A stretch of DNA of 64,000 bases from Imperialibacter sp040222815 (GTDB lineage Bacteria; Bacteroidota; Bacteroidia; Cytophagales; Cyclobacteriaceae): positions 1 through 64,000 of the forward strand of contig NZ_JAVKCH010000018.1 in NCBI RefSeq assembly GCF_040222815.1, given 5' to 3'. The notes under the pieces were generated by a model. The model searched no databases. It was not told the origin of the DNA and was given only the letters and a program-made list of their open reading frames with translations. Both the position numbers and the translations under genes were made by a program. Positions 1-7,790 of this stretch are shown here, piece by piece; the first letter of the stretch is position 1; the number at the start of each line of letters is the position of its first letter.

Positions 1-7
1 ATTATTA

Positions 8-104
8 TCAAAGCTGTTTTTCTACCCCTGCCCTTAAGGGTGAAACAGCTTTGAAATTCTCCTTTCCCTTTAGGGTCAGGGTAAAAAGGAAGAATTTCAA
101 AGCT
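8..104. repeat. Overlapping inverted repeats (alternative hairpins)
   Basis: Bases 8-19 and 43-54 form a perfect 12-base inverted repeat, and bases 47-60 and 91-104 form a perfect 14-base inverted repeat. The two share the middle segment (AGCTTTGA, 47-54), so only one stem can form at a time in RNA. The second stem can extend through CCTTT (61-65) and AAAGG. The loops are rich in CCCT and AGGG. No U-run follows, so it is not a simple terminator. It lies about 145 bases before the DUF2200 gene and may belong to a gene left of the window. Confidence 0.6.
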
Positions 105-248
105 AAATAGTTTTAAATGCATTTGCCCTGGGCTTCTAAATGCTTTCGAACGTAGTTCTCGCCACTTTGTGTATTTTTGTTTACCCAAACTAGTTAACAG
201 GATCGTGCCAGCTGGCAGCATCGAAATTAGCTAGAACACAGATCGAAT

Positions 249-614
249 ATGAAGGACACAAGTCACCATGATGAGCGTATTGCGAAAATGACATTCGCTT
301 CGGTGTATCCGCATTATGTAACGAAAGTTGAAAAGAAGGGTAGAACCAAAGCTGAATTGCATCAGGTTATTGAGTGGTTAACTGGTTATGATGAAAAAAA
401 GCTACACGAGCTCATTGAAAACAAGGCCACATTCGAACAATTTTTTGAGGGTGCCTCGCTCCATCCCAATGCTCACCTGATCACCGGCGTCATCTGCGGC
501 TATCGGGTGGAAGAGATCGAAAATCGATTGACACAACAAACCCGATACCTGGATAAGCTGGTCGACGAGCTGGCAAAAGGCCGCAAGATGGAGAAGATTT
601 TGCGGGTAGTGTAA
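249..614 (+). CDS. DUF2200 family protein
   Basis: This 121-residue protein matches the small DUF2200 family by its diagnostic N-terminal stretch (ERIAKMTFASVYPHYVTKVE, about residues 9-28) and the following KGRTKAELHQVIEWLTGY. The length is usual for the family. There is no signal peptide or membrane segment, so it should be cytoplasmic. The C-terminal third is charged and probably helical. The function of the family is unknown to me. It is separated from the ArsR-led operon downstream by 114 bases holding that operon's own promoter, so it is probably a separate transcript. Confidence 0.85.
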   Translation: MKDTSHHDERIAKMTFASVYPHYVTKVEKKGRTKAELHQVIEWLTGYDEKKLHELIENKATFEQFFEGASLHPNAHLITGVICGYRVEEIENRLTQQTRYLDKLVDELAKGRKMEKILRVV

Positions 615-679
615 GTTTGCCTGCGAGCCCCCGAAATGCCCTGACCCTGTCGGAAAGTGCTGATTATTCCATAAAATTA

Positions 680-725
680 TTGCGTAGCTAAATAACTACA
701 TATATATTTGTAGTCAAATAGCTAC
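680..725 (+). promoter_or_regulatory. Promoter and twin operator boxes of the ArsR-type gene
   Basis: TTG at 680-682, a 20-base spacer and TATATTTG at 703-710 match the Bacteroidota promoter pattern TTG-N19/20-TAnnTTTG. Two 16-base boxes overlap it: GTAGCTAAATAACTAC (684-699) and GTAGTCAAATAGCTAC (710-725). Each is an imperfect palindrome and the second resembles the reverse complement of the first. One box lies in the spacer and the other covers the expected start of transcription, as expected for autorepression by the ArsR-type protein whose ATG follows at 729. Confidence 0.65.
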
Positions 726-728
726 ATA

Positions 729-1049
729 ATGAATTTAAGACGTGACGTTTTCCAGGCCATAGCCGACCCCACAAGGAGGGCCATTCTTCTCCTGGTGGCT
801 TCCCAGTCGATGACAGCAGGAGCCATCGCCTCCAACTTCGACACTGCCAGGCCGACGGTGTCAAAGCATCTGCAGATTCTCACTGAATGCGAATTGCTTG
901 AGCAAGAGCAGAACGGAAGGGAGATTTCCTATCACCTCAATGCGAAAAAGATGAAAGAAGTAGCCGATTTCATTGAACCATTTCGCAAAATGTGGGACGA
1001 CAGGTTCAATAAGTTGGAAGCTGTGATGAAACAGCACAAAACCCGGTAA
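729..1049 (+). CDS. ArsR-family winged-helix repressor
   Basis: This 106-residue cytoplasmic DNA-binding protein has the ArsR signature near the N-terminus (FQAIADPTRRAILLLV), a winged-helix recognition region (TARPTVSKHLQILTECELLE, about residues 43-62) and a basic C-terminus. No cysteine-rich metal site is visible, so it is more like the ArsR proteins that pair with AHSA1/SRPBCC proteins than the metal sensors. The next gene starts 10 bases after its stop and encodes exactly such an SRPBCC protein. Two operator-like boxes cover its promoter, so it probably represses its own operon. The inducing ligand is unknown. Confidence 0.9.
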   Translation: MNLRRDVFQAIADPTRRAILLLVASQSMTAGAIASNFDTARPTVSKHLQILTECELLEQEQNGREISYHLNAKKMKEVADFIEPFRKMWDDRFNKLEAVMKQHKTR

Positions 1050-1059
1050 AAAGGATTTT

Positions 1060-1521
1060 ATGGAACGAAAAACAAAGATTCACGCCGAAGATGGCAAGCA
1101 GGAATTGCTGATCACGAGAGAATTTGATTTGCCATTGGAACTGCTGTTTAAGGCCTATGTAGAGCCAGGGATTGTGGAACAATGGATGGGCACGAAAGTG
1201 CTGAAGCTTGAAAGTAAAAAGCATGGCAGTTGGCAATTTGAAACCACCGATCCAAAAGGGAACAAGCATGGCTTCAATGGGACAATACATGAATTCGTTC
1301 CCAATGAAAAGATAACGAGGACTTTTGAAATGGACAATGCACCATTTGGCGTGCAGCTGGAGTTCCTTGAATTTGAAAAGCTGAGTGCCGATACCAGCAA
1401 ACTCACCATGCACGTCGTTTACAGGTCGGTGGCCATCCGTGACCAAATATTACAGTTGCCTTTTGCGCAAGGCATCAATATGGCCCACAACCGCATCCAG
1501 GAAATATTAGGCCGTAGCTAA
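1060..1521 (+). CDS. SRPBCC (AHSA1-like) domain protein
   Basis: This 153-residue protein has the AHSA1/START-like ligand-binding fold. Typical features are ITREFDLPLELLFKAYVEPG near the N-terminus, then WMGTKVLKLE and GFNGTIHEFVPNEKITRTFE. Family members have a hydrophobic cavity, and many are encoded next to ArsR repressors as here. No signal peptide is present, so it should be cytoplasmic. It follows the repressor gene by 10 bases and is very probably co-transcribed with it and with the DoxX-like gene. Its ligand cannot be told from sequence. Confidence 0.88.
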   Translation: MERKTKIHAEDGKQELLITREFDLPLELLFKAYVEPGIVEQWMGTKVLKLESKKHGSWQFETTDPKGNKHGFNGTIHEFVPNEKITRTFEMDNAPFGVQLEFLEFEKLSADTSKLTMHVVYRSVAIRDQILQLPFAQGINMAHNRIQEILGRS

Positions 1522-1570
1522 TTCCTGAAAGATATTAAAACTTACACCCGAACACACAAAGCGACTAACC

Positions 1571-1951
1571 ATGACAAAAACACAGAAAATCATTTACTGG
1601 ATTGCCACCATTTGGCTGGCTCTGGGCATGACTTCAACTGGCATCGTGCAGCTGATAAAAATGCAGGAAGAGGTAGAGAAAATGACTCAATTGGGCTACC
1701 CCAGCTACATACTCACCATACTTGGCCCGCTGAAGCTTTTGGGAGTGGTGGCCGTGCTTGTCCCCAAATTCCCTCTGCTGAAGGAGTGGGCTTATGCTGG
1801 CTTTTTCTTCAATATGGTGGGCGCCATCTTTTCTCATGTAGCTGCCGACAGCGATCCCATGGAGCTCTTTGGGCCAACGTTGTTGCTGGTGCTGACTGTA
1901 GTGTCGTGGTATTTCAGGCCGTCGTCCCGCAAACTTGCTTCAGTTGCCTGA
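1571..1951 (+). CDS. DoxX-like family membrane protein
   Basis: This 126-residue protein has four predicted membrane segments (about residues 7-27, 46-66, 72-92 and 96-115). It contains motifs seen in DoxX-like proteins that accompany ArsR/SRPBCC modules: GYPSYILTILGPLKLLGVVA and PLLKEWAYAGFFFNMVGAIF. Such proteins sit in the inner membrane, and their biochemical role is not settled. It lies 49 bases after the SRPBCC gene on the same strand. The short charged segments between helices are typical and nothing is missing. Confidence 0.85.
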   Translation: MTKTQKIIYWIATIWLALGMTSTGIVQLIKMQEEVEKMTQLGYPSYILTILGPLKLLGVVAVLVPKFPLLKEWAYAGFFFNMVGAIFSHVAADSDPMELFGPTLLLVLTVVSWYFRPSSRKLASVA

Positions 1952-2013
1952 GCCGGTAGCGATATGTATGCCTCGGATTGTGTTTTTACTGCCTCTCACC
2001 TAAATTTAGCCAC

Positions 2014-2601
2014 ATGAGCCATATGAGCCCCAGTATCGATGCTTTTTTCAGTAAAACTTCCCGCTGGCAGGAGGCTTTCCATCAATTGAGGAGGATTATT
2101 CTCGACACCGAGCTGGAGGAGGAGTTGAAGTGGGGAAAGCCTTGCTACACGTTGCAGGGAAACAATGTGGCGTTGATCCATGGTTTTAAGGAATACTGCG
2201 CCGTGCTTTTTCATAAGGGTGTGCTGCTGGAGGACGAGCATGGCTTGCTCATTCAGCAAACTGAGAATGTTCAGGTGGCACGCCAACTCCGGTTTACCAG
2301 TGCTGAGCAGGTAGCAGAGATGGAGCCAGTTATCAAAGACTATCTCCTTGAGGCTATACAGGTAGAAAAATCTGGCGCTCAGGTAGTGCTCAAAAAAACA
2401 TCAGAATTCAATATGCCGGATGAGTTTCGCCAGACGCTGGACGAAAACCCTGGTTTCAAAGCTGCTTTTGAGGCATTGACGCCAGGGAGGCAAAGGGGGT
2501 ATCTGCTGCATTTTTCTCAACCCAAGCAATCCAAAACCCGGGAGGCAAGGATCGAAAAGTATATGCAGCATATTTTGGATGGAAAAGGACTAAACGATTA
2601 G
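2014..2601 (+). CDS. YdeI/OmpD-associated family protein with DUF1801-like N-terminus
   Basis: The first half (FFSKTSRWQEAFHQLRRIIL, then LKWGKPCYTLQGNNVALIHG) is a DUF1801-type domain, a small fold related to YdhG. The C-terminal part (FRQTLDENPGFKAAFEALTP, then RQRGYLLHF and KTREARIEKYM) is the YdeI/OmpD-associated helical domain. This two-domain layout of about 195 residues is usual for the family. I chose ATG 2014; another ATG at 2023 is possible, and a TTG at 1978 would add an unlikely cysteine-rich extension. It is probably cytoplasmic. The DUF4256 gene follows only 4 bases after its stop. Confidence 0.85.
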   Translation: MSHMSPSIDAFFSKTSRWQEAFHQLRRIILDTELEEELKWGKPCYTLQGNNVALIHGFKEYCAVLFHKGVLLEDEHGLLIQQTENVQVARQLRFTSAEQVAEMEPVIKDYLLEAIQVEKSGAQVVLKKTSEFNMPDEFRQTLDENPGFKAAFEALTPGRQRGYLLHFSQPKQSKTREARIEKYMQHILDGKGLND

Positions 2602-2605
2602 CCAG

Positions 2606-3166
2606 ATGTCAAAAAAAGAACTGTCACCAGCACAAAGCGAAGAGCTGCTCAATACCCTGAAGACCCGCTTTGAGAAGCACATGAATCGCCACAAAGGACT
2701 GGAGTGGGCCAAAGTGAAGGCAAGGTTGGAAGGTAACCCGGGCAAACTTTGGGCGCTTGATGACATGGAAACAACAGGCGGTGAGCCTGATGTCGTCGGC
2801 TTTGATGACAACACCAGGGAGTACATTTTTTATGACTGCTCGGCTGAAAGCCCGAAAGGCCGTAGAAGCCTTTGTTTCGACCATGAGGCGTTGGAGTCGA
2901 GGAAAGAACATAAGCCAGCCGACAGCGCTGCCAACATGGCCGCTAGCATGGGGATTGAGTTGCTGACCGAAGAAGAGTATCGCATTCTGCAAACCCTCGG
3001 AGAGTTCGACTTGAAAACCTCAAGCTGGGTGCAAACGCCTCCTGCCATACGAAAACTTGGCGGGGCACTCTTCTGCGACCGCCGCTTCAATCATGTTTTT
3101 CTGTACCACAACGGTGCTGAGTCTTACTATGGTGCCAGGGGATTCCGTGGCTCGTTGAGGGCATGA
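2606..3166 (+). CDS. DUF4256 domain protein
   Basis: This 186-residue protein matches DUF4256 along its length. Diagnostic stretches are LWALDDMETTGGEPDVVGFD, YIFYDCSAESPKGRRSLCFD, then GIELLTEEEYRILQTLGEFD and a C-terminal segment ending YYGARGFRGSLRA. It has no signal peptide. The function is unknown. It starts 4 bases after the YdeI-like gene, so the two are probably translated from one message. The conserved aspartates and tyrosines suggest an enzyme or binding protein, but that is only an inference. Confidence 0.85.
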   Translation: MSKKELSPAQSEELLNTLKTRFEKHMNRHKGLEWAKVKARLEGNPGKLWALDDMETTGGEPDVVGFDDNTREYIFYDCSAESPKGRRSLCFDHEALESRKEHKPADSAANMAASMGIELLTEEEYRILQTLGEFDLKTSSWVQTPPAIRKLGGALFCDRRFNHVFLYHNGAESYYGARGFRGSLRA

Positions 3167-3383
3167 GATCATGCTCAAAATAGTCCCTATGTGGACGTGT
3201 CGCTGCTGGTGACTTATAGAGCAGATAATCCTCGCCTTTACCAGCTAGCTATTAAACTGAGGGTTGACGAATGCATGAGGCAAACTCTGGATCGGAAAGA
3301 ATTTCACCGAAACGAAACTCGCAGAAATCAATATGAAAAGAAACCAGCTTGAGTTGGCAGTTCTTTCGTTTAGAGGCTCCATT

Positions 3384-3680
3384 TCATTTCTCCGCCACCA
3401 ACCCCAGGTGATGAAACCTGGGTTCGCTCTCGCAGATAGGGTAGAGGGTGTCCACAAACTGCTTGATATAGGGGGAATCTTTGTGCTTTTCGTCAGCATC
3501 CTCACCCGTAAAGCACATTAGGTGCACAAACTCCTGGATGTCGTGATTGAATTGAAATGACTGATAGGCCAGCGTGCCAGGCTCGTTATTTCTGATGTTG
3601 TCGATAAAGTCACGTATCAGCTTTTCGGCTTCCTGCACATGGCCTTCTTTTACACGAAATTGAACCATTACGTAGAGCAT
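3384..3680 (-). CDS. Antibiotic biosynthesis monooxygenase-fold (ABM) protein
   Basis: From the ATG at 3680 the protein has 98 residues. It has the small dimeric alpha/beta ABM fold: a first strand MLYVMVQFRVKEGH, then a helix AEKLIRDFIDNIRNNEPGTL and AYQSFQFNHDIQEFVHLMCF. The frame remains open upstream to 3752, but that would run into the neighbouring DUF3667 gene with an atypical N-terminus, so the shorter start is preferred. Family members are oxygenases, isomerases or heme-degrading enzymes; no catalytic residue identifies the substrate here. It lies 61 bases after the DUF3667 gene. Confidence 0.8.
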   Translation of the reverse strand: MLYVMVQFRVKEGHVQEAEKLIRDFIDNIRNNEPGTLAYQSFQFNHDIQEFVHLMCFTGEDADEKHKDSPYIKQFVDTLYPICESEPRFHHLGLVAEK

Positions 3681-3741
3681 CGCTGGTGGGTGTTTTAAGT
3701 TGAACTTGTATTCTAAAGATACAATTTTTTCCGCTGCCTTT

Positions 3742-4506
3742 TTACAACTCAAACTCCAGATAAGGCAGCAAGTTCAACATATCCAGTGCCAGGAAAGTCA
3801 AATGTGTCATAATGATGGTGCAGAGCTGGGCATAGGCTGTGGCCATGATCGACAGCGTAACACCCATCCAGTTTTTCATTCGAAAGAAAGTGGTGTAAAC
3901 CCAAATATTATACAGAAGCACCATTGCTGTGTAAACGGTTATGATAGCCGCCTTGGCATCCGGGAATAGCTGAAGAAATGGGAACATGATGACGATGAGT
4001 GCCAGCTGCTGGGCGGTTACATAAATGTTCATCACCAGGTGCTCCGAAAAATTGTCGCCAATGGGTTTGAAAAAAAGCCAGGTGGAAAAAGTATAGATAG
4101 GAATGGCAATAATGTTGATGAGGGTAGAATACTCGTTGGCAAAGTCCCAGAAACCAACGAAATGCATTTTGTACCAATGCCAGTCTTCAAAAAAGTTGTT
4201 TTCCTGAGCCACTTTGAAGATGCCGTAGCGGATAGAAAGAATGGTGGTAACAGCGCCAACCAACAACAAGAATTTGGCTGGCACATAAAGACTGAGCCGC
4301 TTGCCATCGATATATCCCCTAATGGCTTGTCCCGGGCGTATCGCTAGTTCTCTGAGGGTGCCAAACAGGCCCGTTTCGATATCGAGCGACGATTCGAAAG
4401 ACTCCCCCAACAATGTTTTCATATCAAAGCGATCCACTTTGGCGCTTTGTGCACAATTCGGGCAAAAATTCCCCTGAAACACCGTTCCGCAGTTTTTACA
4501 TACCAT
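3742..4506 (-). CDS. DUF3667 membrane protein with N-terminal zinc ribbon
   Basis: This 254-residue protein starts with a four-cysteine zinc ribbon (C3, C6, C15, C18; CKNCGTVFQGNFCPNCAQ). A segment typical of DUF3667 follows (DIETGLFGTLRELAIRPGQA, then RGYIDGKRLSLYVPAKFLLL). The rest holds about five membrane segments. DUF3667 proteins are common in Bacteroidota and their role is unknown. ATG 4506 places the ribbon at the very N-terminus; the frame extends to 4533, but the extra nine residues are not family-like. The zinc ribbon should face the cytoplasm. Confidence 0.88.
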   Translation of the reverse strand: MVCKNCGTVFQGNFCPNCAQSAKVDRFDMKTLLGESFESSLDIETGLFGTLRELAIRPGQAIRGYIDGKRLSLYVPAKFLLLVGAVTTILSIRYGIFKVAQENNFFEDWHWYKMHFVGFWDFANEYSTLINIIAIPIYTFSTWLFFKPIGDNFSEHLVMNIYVTAQQLALIVIMFPFLQLFPDAKAAIITVYTAMVLLYNIWVYTTFFRMKNWMGVTLSIMATAYAQLCTIIMTHLTFLALDMLNLLPYLEFEL

Positions 4507-4726
4507 CAGCCGTGAAATTAGCAAAACGGCCACTTTACTTCATATCAACGACATTTTATGTGAGGTAAATATCGGCGGCATGACTTTTCTCCGGAAGGGC
4601 TCTATTTCATAAATAGACTAATAATTCCGACATTTTATCAACATAGCCACCTGTATAAATCCAGCCGCTATTTGATCCTCTTCCTTGTATCTTCGCTCTC
4701 TTAGAAAACCAAAAAACATTGAGGAC

Positions 4727-7700
4727 ATGAAGAGATTAATACTCCTGTTTATGGGCGTAAGTATGGTCTTGACTCCGGCACTGGCTCAGGAAAACTTTCC
4801 TGTGAATGGTGCCCAGGATAAACGGCTAAATATTTATGCTTTTACGAACGCCACCGTGGTGGTGGATTATCAAACAACGTTAACGAATGCAACATTACTT
4901 GTGAAAGACGGCTTCGTGGAAGCGGTCGGAGCAGGTGTTGCCATCCCCAAAGGCGCCATCGTTACTGACCTTGGCGGAAAATTCATTTATCCTTCTATCG
5001 TAGACCCTTATACCAGTTATGGTATGCCTGAGGTGAAGCGGGGAAGGAGAAGCTTTATGGATCCTCCACAGCTTGATTCGGATCGCAAGGAAGCTTATGG
5101 TTGGAACGACGCCATCAAAGCCGACTTCGACGGAGCCAGCGAGTTTACCATCGATGCCAAAACAGCCGAGAAGTGGAGAAAGCAAGGCTTTGGCACTGTG
5201 CTGGCCTTCAGGCCCGACGGCATTGTGAGAGGAAGCGCCACCCTGGTGACGCTCAGCGATGGCCCGGTGAACGAAGTGATTGTGAAAGAAAGAGTAGCTG
5301 CCAACTATGCATTCGACAAAGGTAGCTCCACTCAAAACTACCCTAACTCGATCATGGGCTATGTGGCGTTGCTTCGCCAAACCTATTACGATGCTCAGTG
5401 GTACACATCACCACTCAACAAGGGGCAAACCAATGTGAGCCTTGAGGCATTCAATGCGCTTCAAAGCCTTCCACAAATTTTCGAAACTGATAACAAGCTG
5501 AGACTTCTGCTGGCCGACAAAGTGGGCGATGAGTTCGGCGTTCAGTACATCATCAAAGGCTCGGGCGATGAGTACCAGCGCATCAACGAGGTGAAGGCCA
5601 CGAAGGCTTCTTTGATCATTCCGGTGAACTACCCCGCTGCCTACGATGTAGACGACCCTTACGACGCACTGAATGTGTCGCTTTCTCAGCTAAAGCACTG
5701 GGAGCTTGCACCTGCCAACGCAGCAGCAGTAGCCAAAAACGGCATCACCTTTGCCTTCACCGCCAGCGATCTGAAAGACCCGGCTGACTTTTTGCCAAAC
5801 GTGAGAAAAGCCATTAAGTATGGCTTGAGCGAGCAGGAAGCCCTGAAGGCCATTACTTACACGCCAGCATCCCTTGTGAAGGCCGCTGACAAAGTAGGCA
5901 GTCTGAAGAAAGGCATGCTGGCCAACTTCCTGATTACTTCAGGCAACCTGTTTGACGAGAAAACAGCTATCTACGAAAACTGGGTTCAGGGCAACAAATA
6001 TGAGGTGACCGACATGAGCGCTCCTGATTATGCCGGCAACTATCAGTTGAGCTACTCAGGCAGCAGCTATACACTGGAGATTTCAGGTAAAGCAGGCTCA
6101 CAGAAGGCTAAAGTGAAAGTGAACGACTCAACTTCTGTAGATGCCAAAACGACTATTGATGGGCAGAACATCAGCCTGAGCTTTCAGCCTGAAAAGAAAA
6201 AAGATGGTAACATCCGACTGAGTGGCTGGTTAAATGGTAAGAACTTCAAAGGTGATGGTCAGCTGGAAAACGGCGACTGGATCAAGTGGACAGCTACTTA
6301 CCAGAGCGCCATTGAAGAGAAAGAGAAGAAAGAGGACGGAGACAGCGACAAAGCGCTTGATCTTGGTAAGATCATGTATCCTTTTGTCGCTTTCGGTAAC
6401 GAAGAGCTTCCAACAGCCAAAACATACCTGATCAAAGGTGCCACGGTTTGGACGAGCGAAGATGCCGGCAAGCTGGAAAGCACTGACGTGTTGGTACAAA
6501 ACGGCAAGATTGCGCAGGTAGGCAAGGGGCTATCCGCTCCGTCTGGCGCTGTAACTATCGACGGTACTGGCAAACACCTGACCCCGGGCATCATCGACGA
6601 GCATACGCATATTGCACTTAGCGGCGTGAACGAAGGTTCTGAAGCTGTTACTTCTGAAGTACGCCAGGAAGATGCGATTGACTCTGAGGACTCCGATATC
6701 TACCGTCAGCTGGCTGGTGGTGTGGTAGCCGCTCAGCTACTGCATGGCTCGGCCAACCCTATTGGCGGCCAGTCGGCATTGATCAAGTTCCGCTGGGGAG
6801 CAGCGCCTCAGGACCTGCTGATCAAAGGTGCTGATAAGTACATCAAGTTTGCTTTGGGTGAAAACGTAAAGCAGTCCAACCGACCTCCCACCAGCAACAT
6901 CCGTTTCCCTCAAACCCGGATGGGCGTGGAGCAGGTAATGGCTGATGCCTTCACCAGGGCCGGGGAATACGACAAGGAGTGGAAAGCCTACAATGGCCTT
7001 TCTGCCAAGGCGAAAGCAACAGCAGTGAAGCCAAGGAAGGATCTGGAGCTGGATGCACTGGCTGAGATATTGAACAAACAGCGTTTTGTGACCTGCCACT
7101 CTTATGTGCAACCTGAAATCAATATGATGATGAAGGTGGCTGAACGGTTCAACTTCCGTGTCAACACTTTTACTCACATTTTGGAAGGCTACAAAGTAGC
7201 GGATAAAATGGCCGAGCATGGCGTGGGTGGTGGTACCTTTGCGGACTGGTGGCAGTACAAATACGAAGTCCGTGAGGCGATTCCTTACAATGCTGCGCTG
7301 ATGACCATGGCCGGTGTAACGGTGGCTATCAACTCCGACGATGCTGAAATGGCCCGCCGCCTGAACCAGGAAGCTGCCAAATCGATCAAGTATGCCGACA
7401 TGGGTGAGTTGGAAGCCATAAAAATGGTGACCATCAACCCAGCCAAACTACTTCACCTCGACAGCAGAATGGGCAGCATTAAAGTAGGCAAAGATGCAGA
7501 CCTTGTGTTATGGAACGATCATCCGCTATCTATTTATGCCAAACCAGAGAAGACTATGGTAGATGGCATTGTGTACTTCGATATTGAGAAAGATGCACAA
7601 ATGAGAGACGCCATTCAGGATGAAAGAGCCAGGATTATTGCCAAAATGAAGTCAGCGAAGGCTTCTGGTGCTCCAACGCAAAGACCAAGCCGTCAGTACA

Positions 7701-7765
7701 AGCATAGATGGGATTGCGAAGACGAATACCTTGGCGACATGATCAAAGCTTCGCAGGAAGACTAA
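4727..7765 (+). CDS. Secreted tandem amidohydrolase, N-terminal domain degenerate
   Basis: This 1012-residue protein has a signal peptide (MKRLILLFMGVSMVLTPALA) and two amidohydrolase-superfamily domains joined by a beta-rich insert (about 435-540). The C-terminal domain keeps all expected metal ligands: H626 and H628 (DEHTHI), H791 (TCHSYVQ), H817 (TFTHILEG) and D871 (INSDDAE). It closes with the family tail (GSIKVGKDADLVLWNDHPLS). It resembles imidazolonepropionase-like hydrolases. In the N-terminal domain the HxH position reads DPYTSYG, so that half is probably structural. The protein should act in the periplasm. Start 4727 is preferred over an upstream TTG because it gives the signal peptide. 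The second amidohydrolase follows after 25 bases. The substrate is unknown; a peptide or cyclic amide is a guess. Confidence 0.9.
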   Translation: MKRLILLFMGVSMVLTPALAQENFPVNGAQDKRLNIYAFTNATVVVDYQTTLTNATLLVKDGFVEAVGAGVAIPKGAIVTDLGGKFIYPSIVDPYTSYGMPEVKRGRRSFMDPPQLDSDRKEAYGWNDAIKADFDGASEFTIDAKTAEKWRKQGFGTVLAFRPDGIVRGSATLVTLSDGPVNEVIVKERVAANYAFDKGSSTQNYPNSIMGYVALLRQTYYDAQWYTSPLNKGQTNVSLEAFNALQSLPQIFETDNKLRLLLADKVGDEFGVQYIIKGSGDEYQRINEVKATKASLIIPVNYPAAYDVDDPYDALNVSLSQLKHWELAPANAAAVAKNGITFAFTASDLKDPADFLPNVRKAIKYGLSEQEALKAITYTPASLVKAADKVGSLKKGMLANFLITSGNLFDEKTAIYENWVQGNKYEVTDMSAPDYAGNYQLSYSGSSYTLEISGKAGSQKAKVKVNDSTSVDAKTTIDGQNISLSFQPEKKKDGNIRLSGWLNGKNFKGDGQLENGDWIKWTATYQSAIEEKEKKEDGDSDKALDLGKIMYPFVAFGNEELPTAKTYLIKGATVWTSEDAGKLESTDVLVQNGKIAQVGKGLSAPSGAVTIDGTGKHLTPGIIDEHTHIALSGVNEGSEAVTSEVRQEDAIDSEDSDIYRQLAGGVVAAQLLHGSANPIGGQSALIKFRWGAAPQDLLIKGADKYIKFALGENVKQSNRPPTSNIRFPQTRMGVEQVMADAFTRAGEYDKEWKAYNGLSAKAKATAVKPRKDLELDALAEILNKQRFVTCHSYVQPEINMMMKVAERFNFRVNTFTHILEGYKVADKMAEHGVGGGTFADWWQYKYEVREAIPYNAALMTMAGVTVAINSDDAEMARRLNQEAAKSIKYADMGELEAIKMVTINPAKLLHLDSRMGSIKVGKDADLVLWNDHPLSIYAKPEKTMVDGIVYFDIEKDAQMRDAIQDERARIIAKMKSAKASGAPTQRPSRQYKHRWDCEDEYLGDMIKASQED

Positions 7766-7790
7766 TCGTCCACTTTAAAAGCTAAACGAG

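Noticed and set aside
1006..1446. A 146-codon frame on the - strand
   Set aside because: It is the shadow of the SRPBCC gene and has no domain or regulatory signal.
3167..3383. Possible small gene between DUF4256 and the ABM gene
   Set aside because: Short frames exist on both strands, but none has a domain, a clear start or coupling to neighbours.
3245..3505. An 86-codon frame on the - strand overlapping the ABM gene end
   Set aside because: It overlaps the supported ABM frame out of phase and has no recognisable family.
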